A DNA stretch of 64,000 nt from Combretum micranthum (lineage: Eukaryota; Streptophyta; Magnoliopsida; Myrtales; Combretaceae). Both the position numbers and the translations under genes were made by a program. The stretch's first letter is position 1; every line of letters starts with the position of its first letter. This document shows positions 34,990 through 46,298 of the stretch, piece after piece. The notes below the pieces were generated by a model. That model saw nothing but the letters and a program-made list of their open reading frames with translations. It ran no database searches and had not been told where the DNA came from. The stretch lies in NCBI GenBank assembly GCA_024138025.1, contig JAMXBD010002254.1, forward strand, positions 124,001 through 188,000, read 5' to 3'.

Positions 34990-35400
34990 AGAGATTGAAG
35001 TTAGCGTTATGTTCAAACTTTATTTTGAGACTTCTAGATTGTTCATGTCCATTTATTATGGAAAGGATGCTTTAGGCCATGGAATAGATGCAGTGTTGTT
35101 ACAACACAATCAGCTAGGCATTTTTTTAGTAAGAAAATACCATTGCATTTGCGAAAGGCTTCTGCTTATGTTTGAGAATAGTATGAGTTAGTAGAACTTG
35201 TAAAGAAATGGAGACATTTTTGGGTCATCATTTTACGATCAAAATAGATCATAGATGTCTTAAGGAGATATTGAATCAAGTTATTCAAACTCTAGAACAA
35301 CAAAAATATTTATCCAAATTAATTGGCTATGACTATATGACCACTTATAAGCTAAGTCATGAAAATATTATTGCAAATGCACTGTCATCATAAAGGAATG
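34990..35400 (+). pseudogene. Element B RNaseH
   Basis: The sequence reads 'GHGIDAVLLQHNQ' (usual 'GxGIGAVLxQxGxPIAF'), then 'METFLGHHFTIKIDHRCLKEILNQ' features and 'LIGYDYMTTYKLSHENIIANALSS', which matches the 'YDYEIxYKxGxENxVADALSR' end. The first catalytic region ('TDAS') is changed to a 'YGKDALGHG' reading. Frames break at about 35,190 and 35,395. Confidence 0.75.
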
Positions 35401-35689
35401 ATCAAGTAGAGTATTTTAGCATTTTAGCACCTTATTTCAAATTTATTGAGGATTTAAAACAAGAATATCATGTGTTGCTTGTGTTCAAGTAGATTGTGTC
35501 TGATTTAGACCAAGGTAAAATAATGAAATATTCACTATATTGGAGAAATGGCCTTTTGTACTATGAAGTACAATTATTTTTAGTGTCTTAGTCTAAACTA
35601 TTTTTGTGTTGTTGTGTAAACTCCATAATTCTCCTCTTGATGGTTATTTTGGTGTGCCAAAAAACCTATAAAAGGTTAGCTTCATCTTT

Positions 35690-36600
35690 CTTTTGGGAGG
35701 GAATGAAACGCATTGTGGAAGAATTTATCCAACAGTACGTCATTTGTCAATAGGTTAAATATATGACCAAGGAAGCAGCTGGGATACTACAACCATTGCA
35801 TGTTCTGAAATGAGTTTGGATAGATATTAGTATGGATTTTATTACATCCTTCCCAACTTCAAATGGGTATAGTAATATTGGTAGTCGTGGATAGACTTTC
35901 CAAATATTGTCATTTGGTGCACTTGATCAACATTTTACAACAACTAAGGTTGCACAGTTGTTTTTAACTATGGTGGTGAAATTACATACTTTCCAAGAAC
36001 CATAGTTTCAGATAGAGATATGATTTTCACAAGTAAATTTTGGAACGAATTGTTCAAGCTTAGTGGGACTCAATTTGCATATGTTAAGTACTTATCATCC
36101 ACAGTCAGATGGTCAGACAGAAGTGTTGAATCAAGTGATTCAATAATATTTGAGAAGTTTTGTAATGGAGTTTCCGACTCAATGGGTAAAATATTTACTT
36201 ACAATGCACCTTTTCATTAGGGAGCATAAACAATACCATTTCATATTGTTTATGGTAGAGCACCTTCGAATTTATTAGATTATTTTCAAGGTGACTCTAA
36301 GTTGGAAGCATTAGATACTAAATTATGTGATAGAAATGAGCTTTTGAAAGCATTATGTGCAGGTTATTAAAGGCATAGAATTGTATGAAAGCAGTAGCAA
36401 AAATATTCACAGAAGAGATATTGCATTCAAAGAGGGTGATTTAGTCTTTATGAGACTGCAACCTTACAAGCAATTATCAGTTTCTCAAGGCTATAAGTTG
36501 AGTAAGAGATACTATGGGCCATTTCGTATAGTACAATGAATTGGCGAGGTCGCTTATGAACTGGAGTTACCGGACATAGTAAAATTTACAATGTTTTTCA
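35690..36600 (+). pseudogene. Element B integrase
   Basis: All three catalytic positions of the D-D-E triad can be read, although in different frames: 'SMDFITSFP' (near 35,830), 'SDRDMIFTSKFW' (near 36,010-36,045) and 'YHPQSDGQTEVLNQ' (near 36,090-36,135). The zinc-binding end is partly visible ('QQYVICQ'). The C-terminal DNA-binding part gives 'FKEGDLVFMRLQPYKQ' and 'LSKRYYGPFRIVQ' (36,357-36,539). At least four frame breaks rule out function. Confidence 0.8.
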
Positions 36601-36862
36601 TGTCTCAACTTTGAAGTTAGCTCAAGGTATCTCAATTCCTACTTTGGAATTACCATATCAAGTCTTGGGTAATCACCCCTTCTTACAACCATTATTGATG
36701 TGGGATCTAGAGTGATTACAAGACAAGGTCAGCCTGTGTGACAACTTTCGATTCAGTGGTTAGGGTTATTACTCGAAGATACTACTTAGGAAGACTATGA
36801 AGAGTTTCGGCATCTTTATCCTTATTACAACCTTGAGGACAAGGTTGTTTTAGAAGTCATGA
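36601..36862 (+). pseudogene. Element B chromodomain tail
   Basis: After 'FHVSTLK' the translation gives 'LSIQWLGLLLEDTT-EDYEEFRHLYPYYNLEDKVVLE', where the Trp of the usual 'ATWED' is a stop codon (tag). This is the classic chromodomain end of chromoviruses, thought to guide insertion to marked chromatin. A second stop lies at 36,739. Confidence 0.75.
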
Positions 36863-36869
36863 AGAAAAA

Positions 36870-37296
36870 TGTTAGAACTCCGCAAATAAATAAAAAAACA
36901 AAGATATTTTTTAGACAAATACAAAGATTTTATAGTAACATAACAGAAATAAATAAAAAATAGTTAAAGTAGACGTACATGCTTCAATTGTAACAGATTG
37001 TAACATAATAGGGTTGTAACTACACAAGTATAAATAAGTGAAAGTAAAAGGGGAAAAGGAGGAAGAACCCCAAATGAATTGAGTCTTAGTTTAGAGAGTA
37101 GGCTCTCTCGAAATAGCCTGACCTGAAAAGAAACATACACCATTAGAATAGAGGAGAGCAAGCATTAGAAGAAAGAGAGAAAGTTAGGGTTTCGTTACCT
37201 AAGAATGTGAGAGGCAGTAGTGAGACGGAGTGAGGAAGTAGGGTAGAGTCGTTTGGTGAGCTGGGCTTTATCATATTAGTGAGCCAAGTGTTATCA
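36870..37296 (+). repeat. 3' LTR of element B
   Basis: 427 bp, TGTTAGAACT...GTGTTATCA, followed at once by the right target duplication ATTGC. Confidence 0.9.
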
Positions 37297-37301
37297 ATTG
37301 C

Positions 37302-38920
37302 TTTCAAAGATTCAACCTAGTTGATCATCTAGAGTAAGAGGTAAAGAAATATATGAAAGTGTTGATTTACTTATAGATATGGATAATCATAAGAGTAAGA
37401 TCAACATGATTTGATATTCATGGCATTGCAAAAATGGTGATTAATAATTTATTTTATTTAATCTATATTGGTGGTAACATATAGGTATTCTTGTTTTATG
37501 GTGCAAATTACAAATTATACTCAATGATTTATATTGTAACTTCTATTGTGGGCAAAAGTTATATCAAAGTTCTTTATTTTCATAATATATCTAAGGTTTC
37601 TTATAAAAAAGATAAGCATATCTATAGTATCTGGACAATAGTATACACGGATTATAAAAATTTATATTTCCACATTTCAATTCTATGTTCCAGTTCAATC
37701 AATCCTTCAATTGTAGAGAGAATCATGAGTTTGATAACCTTGCTGGACTAACCAATTTAATGAACCAATCATGTGTGAATCAAATGTAACTAGACAAGAA
37801 TTTAAATGTAACTTCTAACATATATAAATATACAATCTACTTATTTGGTTATAATATATGAAATAATTGATTATTTACATGTTATAGAAGTAAATAAACA
37901 TTTAAATATGTAATATTAACATTGTATAATTGATGGTTAGCATGTTATAAGATAAACTTTTTCATAAAGTTTGATTACAAAGTTAAATGTGGTTGAAAAT
38001 ATTCAAAGTGCCATTTTCATCATTCTTAAAGTGATATTGGTAAGAAATCATGTATAATCTTTCAAAGTCTTCAAGTCAAGTGAAAAACATGTTTTTGTAT
38101 TCAAATCTTAAGTAGCTAGATTTTTTAAAGTGCTAAAGCAGTTTCTCCATGGAAAAAAATTTATGTTTTTAGGTTAAAAAAAAAAAGGAAAATAAAAATA
38201 TTTACGTTAATATTAAATGTTATGAAATATAATTAAGTTTTCAAATTAAAATGAGTGAGCATGGTTATTGGCGAATTTAAATATATTTATGTAATATAAG
38301 TTACACAAAAACACTAAAAAAATGACAGGAATAAGAAACAAGAAGTGAAAGGACTTGCATATTTTATATATTAGAATAAGAAAAATGGAATAACATAAGT
38401 AAAATTTAATATGATTTTAATTTATACAAAAATGATCAAATAGGACCATATTAGTATCACGATATATAGTATTGTATGTATAAATATGTAAAATTAATAT
38501 AATATCAATTTATACATCGCAAGTTTTGATTGAATATAATATATATGTATAATATATTATACATATTATATACTAGATGTTGATATAACTTGTTATTAGA
38601 ACATACCATATATTTTTATACATGAGCATGTAATAATAGATATTTAGAAAGGCATGTAGATGTAAATAATTCTATATAATATAAAACTACAACATAAATC
38701 ATATATACAAATATATATTATGCTAAATATATATTTGTGTAGTTTATTATATAATATATATAAATATATAAATATATAATATGTTGTAACTCTATAATCT
38801 ATATAATATATATGATTATTTAATAAATGACATATGTATAAATAATGTATAAATATGAATGTTTTATTATATTGTAACACTATATATATCATAATCTATA
38901 AGTCATATACATATTTATTA
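37302..38920. other. Intergenic, very AT-rich, no gene seen
   Basis: Alternating A/T words dominate 38,480-38,900. Open frames here are by-products of composition (Ile/Tyr-rich). Confidence 0.5.
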
Positions 38921-38923
38921 TGG

Positions 38924-39797
38924 CTATGTCAAAGAATTGACCGAACTGTAAACTGAACTGGATTGAATTTAACAACATTGATTTTTTTTTTTTAAATGGT
39001 TTGATTTGCGGTTCAATTTAGTAAAGAGTAAATAGTTCATGATTCGGTTCAGCACCTTGAATTGAATTGTATGGTTCAAATTGAACCAAATCATTTTTCA
39101 TATTAAAAAATTCAAACATGTTATTTTTTTCTATTAATTGTTCTATTAAAAAATAATTTATTTTTAAATTTTTTATTTAGATATGTATCATTTATGAGAA
39201 TAAAATTAGAATACCATATTATGTTTCAATTGTTGTGGTATGTCTATAAATAAGATAATTTTTAGATCCTAGCCTCTAGTATCCTAGACATTGTTTTTCC
39301 TTTTCCCCCCCTTTTGTGTTACTAATTAATCCATTTATGTTACTTGATTACTTATTGGTTTATATCATTCAAAATGTGTTAATTCAAAGCATATAACAAA
39401 TTAAAATTTGTGTCTCATGTTGAGATAGCATATTCTTATTTTTAGAGTTTAGATATCATTGTAGTTCGGTACAATTATAATTTTATGATGGATGAAATCT
39501 TTTCCCCATATAAGTTTTACATATTTATTTAGGTAAATAAGTAATTTAAATTATTGTTTATGTTGATATTAGTGATAAGAAATATGTAATTAAAATTTTT
39601 GATAGAGTGTATTTTTATTTTAAGGATAAAAAATTATTTGAATTGCAAACTAAATTGTACCAAGCATTTTTTTTTATCAATTTGAAAAAATACCGATCTG
39701 TATGGTTAGGTTTGAATTTAAAAGAAAAATGGAATTGTGCATTATGATTCGTTTGGTTTAAGAGTTGAATTAGACCAAAACACACCGCACATACCCC
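38924..39797. mobile_element. Degenerate MITE-like element with 'ggttcggtt' words
   Basis: The left end 'ggctatgtcaaagaattgaccgaac' and right end 'accgcacatacccct' are worn inverted partners of a common plant repeat type (AGGGGTG...accg / ...cgCACCCCT). The interior has many 'gattcggttc', 'ttgaaccaaatc' words on both strands. The family name is unknown to me. Confidence 0.35.
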
Positions 39798-40942
39798 TAA
39801 TATTTATATATGTTTATGAAATTTGCATATAAAAAAAAATAATTTTTGAAATCATATTTAACGCCAAGCCAGTTTTTGTCACACCAGTATACCAATAAAA
39901 AAGGGATTTTATGCTTTATGCTCATATGTTATAAGTTGGTCCATGTATGGTAATTATGTTGAAATGTGGTAAGTTGCTTGAGTATTAATATTCTACATAA
40001 AGTGGAAAGTTAGTCCGTCTATTGTAAGTATGTCCAACTATGACAAGTTATTCGGAGACCAACTTGTACATTTTCCGGTTTGTGTAAGCATGTCGAAATG
40101 TGGTAAGTTGTTTGAGTAGCAACATTTTAGGTAAAATGTTAAGTTTGTACATTTTTGGTAAGTTGTTGGAGTCCAACTTTTCACATAAAGTGGTAAATTA
40201 GTCTGTTTGGGGTAAGTATGTTGAAATCGATAAGTTGTTTGAGTAAAAACTTTTAGCAGAAAATAATAAGTTAATCGTTTTATGGTAAGTATGGCCAAAT
40301 GTTGCTAATTATTTGAGTATCAATTTTTTTTACATAAAGTGGTAAGTTAGTCTATTTATGGTACACATCTCAAAATGTGATAAGTTGTTTATGTACTAAT
40401 ATTTTTGCTATAAGTATAAAGTTGGTCTATTTATGGCATGTCCAATTGTAGTAACTTGTTTAAGTACCAAGTTTTATGACAAAGTAGTAAGTCGGATTAT
40501 TGTTGTTAAGTATACATGATAGTGGTAAGCTATTTAAGTATTAGCTTTTTGCGCAAAGCGATAAACTGATCTTTTTTTTTTTTAATGGTAAGTTGATGAG
40601 CATCAGATCACCAAGCCATGCTCATTCTAGTTCGATTCCAAGTTTAACTCAAAGAACATTTGCATTTGGATAGAGGAAGCATCAAAAGTGTTGAAAGATC
40701 TTGTGCAGGAGATGAAGGCCGACTCTAAGCTGCCGGTATAGGTGATTTACACCGCCGACCTTTAGCTAGCTTTGGGTTATCCAAGATTCAATTTTTTTTT
40801 AAGCCATCAATAGACCATCAGATTATATTTATCCTCTTCTTTTAGTGTCTTTTGGTGACCTTTAGCATTCTTTTAAGAAACATGTTGTTTAGTTTTTCTT
40901 TTATTTTGTTTAACAATATTTACAAGTTTGCCATTGAGGGGT

Positions 40943-40952
40943 TATATAAATA
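40943..40952 (+). promoter_or_regulatory. LTR TATA box (TATATAAATA)
   Basis: 'gggttatataaatacctcct' lies about 350 bp into the LTR-like insertion and is followed by a typical leader. Confidence 0.5.
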
Positions 40953-41377
40953 CCTCCTCTTGTATTGTAAACCCTAGCTTTTGGATATTTGAAAACTTGT
41001 ATTTGAGATTTCTCTCAAATTCTCTTATCAATCTTAGGATTGTGGCGAGTTATCGTTTTTATCAATTCTTAACTGAATTGTGGCGAACAAATTATGCTTA
41101 TCAACCCTTGTGATTATGGCGAACAAACCATTATTTCTATTTCATGAGTCATATCAATCTAGGGTTAGCGTATTTCAAGGTGATTTTGGCACATCATATC
41201 TATCGTTAACGTCGACCATATCTTTTATTTCTTTGCAACCGAATTATAAAAACCCTAAAAATATCACCTTTTATTACATCATATCAATTCCCCAATTGAG
41301 ATCTTTGTGTCTAGTGAATTATGCATATCATAATTTTGATATCAGAGTGTTCTTGGCCTTTTAGGCATATCACATTT

Positions 41378-41389
41378 TGGTATCAGAGC
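41378..41389 (+). other. Primer-binding site, initiator tRNA-Met type
   Basis: TGGTATCAGAGC is the standard plant retrotransposon PBS. A worn copy ('ttgatatcagag') lies about 40 bp upstream. Confidence 0.8.
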
Positions 41390-42260
41390 AATTAGGCATA
41401 TCATAAGTAGTCCACATATAATAAGTTGTTTAAGTATGAACTTTTTACACAAAGTGGTAAATTGGTCATTTCATGGTAAGTTGTCCACATGTGGTAAGTT
41501 ATATAAGTATTAGCTTTTTGGGAAAAGTGGTAAATTGGTCATTTCATGGTAAGTTGTTTAAGTTGGTCTATTTGCGGTAAGTATATCCAATTGTGATTAC
41601 ATTTTTTGAATATCAACATTTTGTGCAAAGTAGAAAGTTGATTTGTTGTGGTAAGTATATCCAAATGTAGAATTTTATTTGATACTCTTTTTTTTTTGCG
41701 CAAAGTAGTAAATTGGTCCATTTTTAGTATATATATTGAATTCTAGTAAGTTGTTTAAGTACCATTTTTTTTGCTCAAAGTGGTAAGATGGTTTGTTTGT
41801 GATAAGTGTGCTAAAATTTGGCAAGTTTTTTGAATTTGAATGAATTTTTGACAAAATGGTAAGTGAGTTCATTCATGGTTAATATGTCTAAGTTAGTAAG
41901 TTGTTTGGAAACCAATTATTTCACAAAGTGGTAATCTAATCTTTTTATATGGTAAGTATGTCCAAATTTGCTAAGTTGTTTGAATATTCACTTTTTGCAA
42001 AAAGAGATAGGTTAGTCCGTTTGCGGTAAGTATGTGGAAATGTGATAAGTTGTTTAAGTACTCAGTTTTTGCAAACTATTAAGGGTTGATACATTTGTAG
42101 TAAGTATGTCAAAATATGTAGGTTGTTTAGTATCATTTTTCTTCAAAGTGGTAAGTTAGTCATTTTATGGCAAATATGTTTAACTGTGATAAGTTGATTG
42201 AGTACTAATTTTTTTGTGCAAAATGGTAAGTTGGTCCGTTTGTGTTAAATATGTCACAAT

Positions 42261-42582
42261 AGGGTTAATATCATGACTAGTATCTAAAATTTGGCAAAAT
42301 AAGCGATTAGGCATTTAAACTTTGGAATTGGTCAATTTGACACTTAAACTTTGCATTTAATCAATTTGATACTTAAATTTTGAAATTGACTAATTTAATA
42401 CTTAAATTTTGAAATTGATCAATTTAATACCTAAAGAATTTTAGTGCATGCCAATAGTACCTTGTTTTCAAGTACTAAATCGACTAATTTCAAATTTTTG
42501 GTACCAAATTATTTAATTTAAAAGTTTAGGACTTAATTTCGTATTTTACTAAAGTTTAGATATTATACGTGAAATTTACCCT
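42261..42582. mobile_element. MITE, 'agggtaaat' family, inside the minisatellite
   Basis: Inverted termini 'agggttaatatcatg' and the complement of 'cgtgaaatttaccct' bound 322 bp; inner words 'tagtatctaaaattt' and 'aaactttagatattat' also pair. The flanks gtcacaat/atcaaaat agree at 6 of 8 positions, compatible with an old 8-bp target duplication. The interior has four tandem 'aatttgatacttaaattttg'-like units. Confidence 0.7.
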
Positions 42583-43080
42583 ATCAAAATGTGATAAGTT
42601 GTTTGAGTACCAGCTTTTTATATAAAGTGGTAAGTTGGTTATTTTATGATATGTATGTCTAAATGTGGTAAGTTGTACGAGTACCCACCTTTAGCGTAAA
42701 ATTATAAGTTCGTCTTTTTGTTGTATGCCAAAATGTGCCAAGTTATTTGAGTACTATTTTTTTTTTTTTTTTTTTTTTGTGCAAAGTAGTAAGTTGGTCA
42801 TTTTGTAGTATGTATGTCCGATTGTGATAAGTTGTTCAAGTACCAACTTTTATACAAAGTGGTTAGCTGGTCTATTTGTGGCAAATGTGTCGAAACATGG
42901 TGTGTTGTTTGATACCAACTTTTCTGCATAAAGTAATAGGTCCGTTCATTTGTGGTAAGTATATGTACATCTAAATATAGTAATTTATTTAAGTAATAAC
43001 TTTTGCATAAAGTTATAGTTGTTCCTTTAGTTGTATGCGTATCGGAGATTTGAAAATATGTCTATTTGTGGTAAGTATAC

Positions 43081-46000
43081 TTGGAATGCTGGTTTATCAA
43101 ATCAAAACCTAATTTTATGTCGCTTTTGGCCACTTAAGCTAACAATTTCCGGTTCTTATTGCCTCGAGAGGGGAAGGGAGAAAAACCATATGCTTGCGTA
43201 TCCATACCATCCGCTTGAATGAGATGCGGTGCCGATTGTCCTAGAAAATTAAATGCAGTCACTAGAAATGTCCCTTCGTTCTTATCATTCAAGCTGGTCA
43301 TGGTGCTTATCCCACCGCTTGTTGAGCTGTCCCCTCCACCAAACTACTGTAGCTTAGCTGTTTATGTCTCTCATCGGTATATTTACAGCAATAATTCCCT
43401 TACAATTTATTTCTGTCCTAACGAGGCTTCAAAGGTTGCTTACCTAGATTTTTCCAATCTACTAATTGAATCCTTCTATCTTAGTTACAATTTTATCATT
43501 CATATCGTTTAAAATGATAAAAGATGAAATGTTCCTTATAAAGTTGAACCAAACAAATTTTGTATGTCCTGGCCGACGCATTCTCAATTTAAAAGATAGA
43601 AATTGAGTACTAATAAGCACCGTCCATGAATGTAGTACAATGAAAATTTATAATAGACGGCAAGATGTACAAAAGTAAAACCCAATATGGTCATTATGAT
43701 TAGTTAATATGAAGAAATAATTTCCATGTACTCATTTTACTTTGTTTTATCGTTTTCATTTATTTTATCTTTTTTTTTTTTTTTTTTTTGCCAACAGCAT
43801 CATATATTATTATACACAAGGAGGACAGTACAATTAAACTTATGCCCATCTATGCCAAAAAAAAAAAAAAAAAATGGAAAACTTTGCCCATCTCATTAGA
43901 AAATCAAGGACCGGAATTTAAGGGTCTTAATCCATACAGTAACATTTAGATTTTACAATCATAGGTATCCCATTGGTCTACTCAAAACACCAAGGGCCTA
44001 AGATATGGATATTAAAAAATTATGGTTTTTTTATGTTCTTTTTTTTTTTTTTTAATTAGTCGTCTCTAAAGCAGAAGTGGCCAAAAAGATACAACATGCT
44101 ATTAATCGGTGATCATGAAAAAGCAAAAGCATATTAAAGTATAAGAAATGATTAGGATATCCGTCCGTTTGTTTCACCATCTTTATGGGGTTTTGGCTTA
44201 TTTTTTTGTTATTTTTAAACAAATTATTTATAAAAAAAAGATCTCCATAAAAAAAGATATTTTTACTTATAAACTGATTAAATAGATTAGATTCTAATAT
44301 GATACAAATATAATTCCGATCCCAATAAAAAACAAATCATCCAAATAGTCCCATATTACCTGCGAAATAATCGATGACAGGAAACACATGAAAATAAATA
44401 ATGCGTATATGCACATTTCTCTGCAAATTAAATTAAAACATTACTTAGTGGCAAGTGCAAACCATTAATAGCCAACCCACACCTGGATTGGTATTACATG
44501 ACTCAACCATGTGTACAACATTATTCACACATTTTCCTCTCTCATCATTCGTTCCTGTATATCTACTTAGAGTGTTAAAAACACTAACCTTGAAAATGGT
44601 AAAAATAAATCATAGGGAGAAAATAATTTGTGATAATTAATTTTTTTTAATCTATGTTACAATAGATTATATGTTGTTACTGCATGCAAAATTTGAAAAA
44701 GAGTTTTAGCATCAAATGATTATTTTGTATGATATCATTCGATTCACTTAAATGACAATGTTGACTAAATTTTTTTTTTTTAATATTGTGATTTATACCT
44801 CAACTTTACATATTTTGCCAATTATATACTTGAAGTTTTAAATTGTTATTTTTATAATCTAATTACATATTTAGTTGCTAACATTTATACGTTGTCTCAT
44901 TTGATTAAGTATTGTTAACTTTATTATTATGGATAGCCAATCAATAATGTGAAACCTATAATATTTTATTTTATATTATACACTAATGTCAAGTCATATT
45001 GTCAAATAACTAGAAAATGCACATCATCAATACAAAACAAAAAGAAACACAGTATATATGATAGCAATTGAATGTGTAATTAGTTGTACAAATTGATAAT
45101 TTAAAATTTAAGATATATAATTATAAAAACATCTAAAGTTAAAGTGTAAACCATCAAATTATCCTTTTTTCTTCTTTCCCTCTAACTATCGAGATAAATA
45201 AACCTTATCCACCATACGATACTTGTCCACCGTCTAAAGTCAATCTTTTCTTAGAAAATCTTAAACACAATTTCAAAAGTGAAAATTGTAAAAATAACCT
45301 AAACTCTTTAAATAGACTTTTTAAATGGCCATATTAAGGGGAGAAAAAATTTGAAGTATTATACGTCATGTGTGTGAGTATACAATATATAGATACCAAT
45401 AAAATTTTAATACACATATAATATAATGAATAATTTTTAATATATTTTATGTCAAAGTTATATGTCAAAATTTTATTAGCAAATTTAATATATAAATAAC
45501 ACGGTGTGTAATAATTAGAAATATTCTATGGTCCTATTAACTAAATAATAACTTGGATTCATATTATATTAAACTAATTAATATATATCGATTACTATAT
45601 ATATATTTTAATTGTTAGATGATTATGTATACGCTTTTATTAATGAAACCGTAAAAGTTTCTGCAATACTTAATAAATAAATCAAGTCATCCTATTTTTG
45701 GACCGAGCTTTAACATGGTTGGAGAGGCAAAGGTATATATAGAAAATATTAGAGTTGGTAAAGGTATATAAAGAAAACATTAGAGTTGTGAAGTGTTAGT
45801 AAATCATTTAAGCCTAACTAATGGTCCTACATCACCCCCTACCTAAGGATTTCGTTTAGCATTTTTAAATACCATTAAAAAGAAAAAAACAACCCTAGAT
45901 TTTTTAAGGATCTACTCCATTACATAAAGACGCGACGTGGGTTTATCCGGTCCCGCCCTTGAAAAGGGTGTCAACACGACCAAACACCCTGCGTGGGGGT

Positions 46001-46199
46001 GCCCTCATTTGCATTTGAAATTCCCAAAAGCCAATGCACATTTCATTGCTTAACCTATATTTTTACCGTCACATACAGTGACCCGACTGAATATAGAAAA
46101 TCGATACATTTATACTCTATATATGTGTATATATATATCTCCATAAGGCCAAGACCTTGTAGGAGTCCCCTGAAGTGATACTTGTATCAGTTATCTTAT
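43081..46199. other. Intergenic, no gene recognised
   Basis: The 43,100-43,450 part is less AT-rich and has two short open frames without known motifs. Poly-T (43,770-43,790) and poly-A (43,857-43,874) tracts occur. A 31-bp tandem duplication lies at 45,727-45,788. Closer to the gene, 45,930-46,000 is GC-richer with 'gacgtggg' (an ACGT core) and could contain promoter elements for the LRR gene; this is only a guess. Confidence 0.45.
45727..45788. repeat. 31-bp tandem duplication upstream of the LRR gene
   Basis: Two head-to-tail units with the shared words 'aaaggtatata' and 'attagagttg' differ at three or four positions. Confidence 0.75.
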
Positions 46200-46204
46200 T
46201 ATTG

Positions 46205-46213
46205 TATATTTAT
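46205..46213 (+). promoter_or_regulatory. Candidate TATA box of the LRR gene
   Basis: 'tatatttat' lies about 86 bp before the ATG, leaving a pyrimidine-rich leader (ttctattctctcctcttccc) of a usual length. A longer alternating tract at 46,117-46,138 is an alternative. Confidence 0.4.
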
Positions 46214-46298
46214 GTCCCAGCGTAGCCAAAAACAGAGACTGCTTCTATTCTCTCCTCTTCCCTTCTCTTGTGTAACTTATACTAACAAAAAGTAGAAG

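Larger units (their letters stand above)
31924..37296 (+). mobile_element. Element B: full-length but dead Ty3/gypsy chromovirus (5,373 bp)
   Basis: The two LTRs, 31,924-32,351 and 36,870-37,296, both start TGTTA and end GTGTTATCA. They enclose gag, protease, RT, RNaseH, integrase and chromodomain in the standard Ty3/gypsy order. The element is flanked by the perfect 5-bp duplication ATTGC (31,919-31,923 and 37,297-37,301), which fixes its ends. By eye the LTRs differ at roughly one position in eight, so the insertion is old. All coding segments contain stops or frameshifts. The short LTR, 'FFDD' polymerase box and C-terminal 'NLEDKV' chromodomain tail suggest a Reina-like chromovirus. Confidence 0.92.
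40595..41403 (+). mobile_element. LTR-like insertion with PBS and perfect 5-bp target duplication
   Basis: It starts TGATGAGCATC and ends TTAGGCATATCA, flanked by TAAGT on both sides (40,590-40,594 and 41,404-41,408). The array monomer reads through cleanly if the insert is removed. A TATA box (40,943) and the tRNA-Met primer site TGGTATCAGAGC (41,378-41,389) identify it as LTR-retrotransposon sequence. It looks like one LTR plus the first bases of the internal region, closed by a second copy of the LTR end, so almost the entire interior is gone. There is no protein-coding content. Confidence 0.75.
39930..43080. repeat. Minisatellite array, about 74-bp monomer, roughly 25 copies
   Basis: The monomer approximates 'tgtccaaatgtggtaagttg' + 'tttgagtaccaactttttg' + 'cacaaagtggtaagttggtc' + 'atttatggtaagta'. 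About 8-9 monomers lie in 39,930-40,594 and about 17 in 41,404-43,075, all in one orientation and strongly diverged from each other. Each holds up to three 'ggtaagt' words. The array is interrupted by an LTR-like element (40,595-41,403) and a MITE (42,261-42,582). Peptides predicted on either strand are periodic artefacts. Confidence 0.85.

Noticed and set aside
38644..38892. 82-aa Ile/Tyr-rich frame
   Set aside because: It is a composition artefact of alternating A/T sequence.
40038..41872. Minus-strand open frames with repeating peptides in the minisatellite
   Set aside because: They arise because the monomer is about 74-75 bp and lacks stops in one frame; the peptide periodicity follows the DNA repeat and there is no start context or known domain.
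39930..43080. CRISPR array
   Set aside because: Repeats are too diverged and contiguous with no unique spacers, and the DNA is clearly from a plant nucleus.
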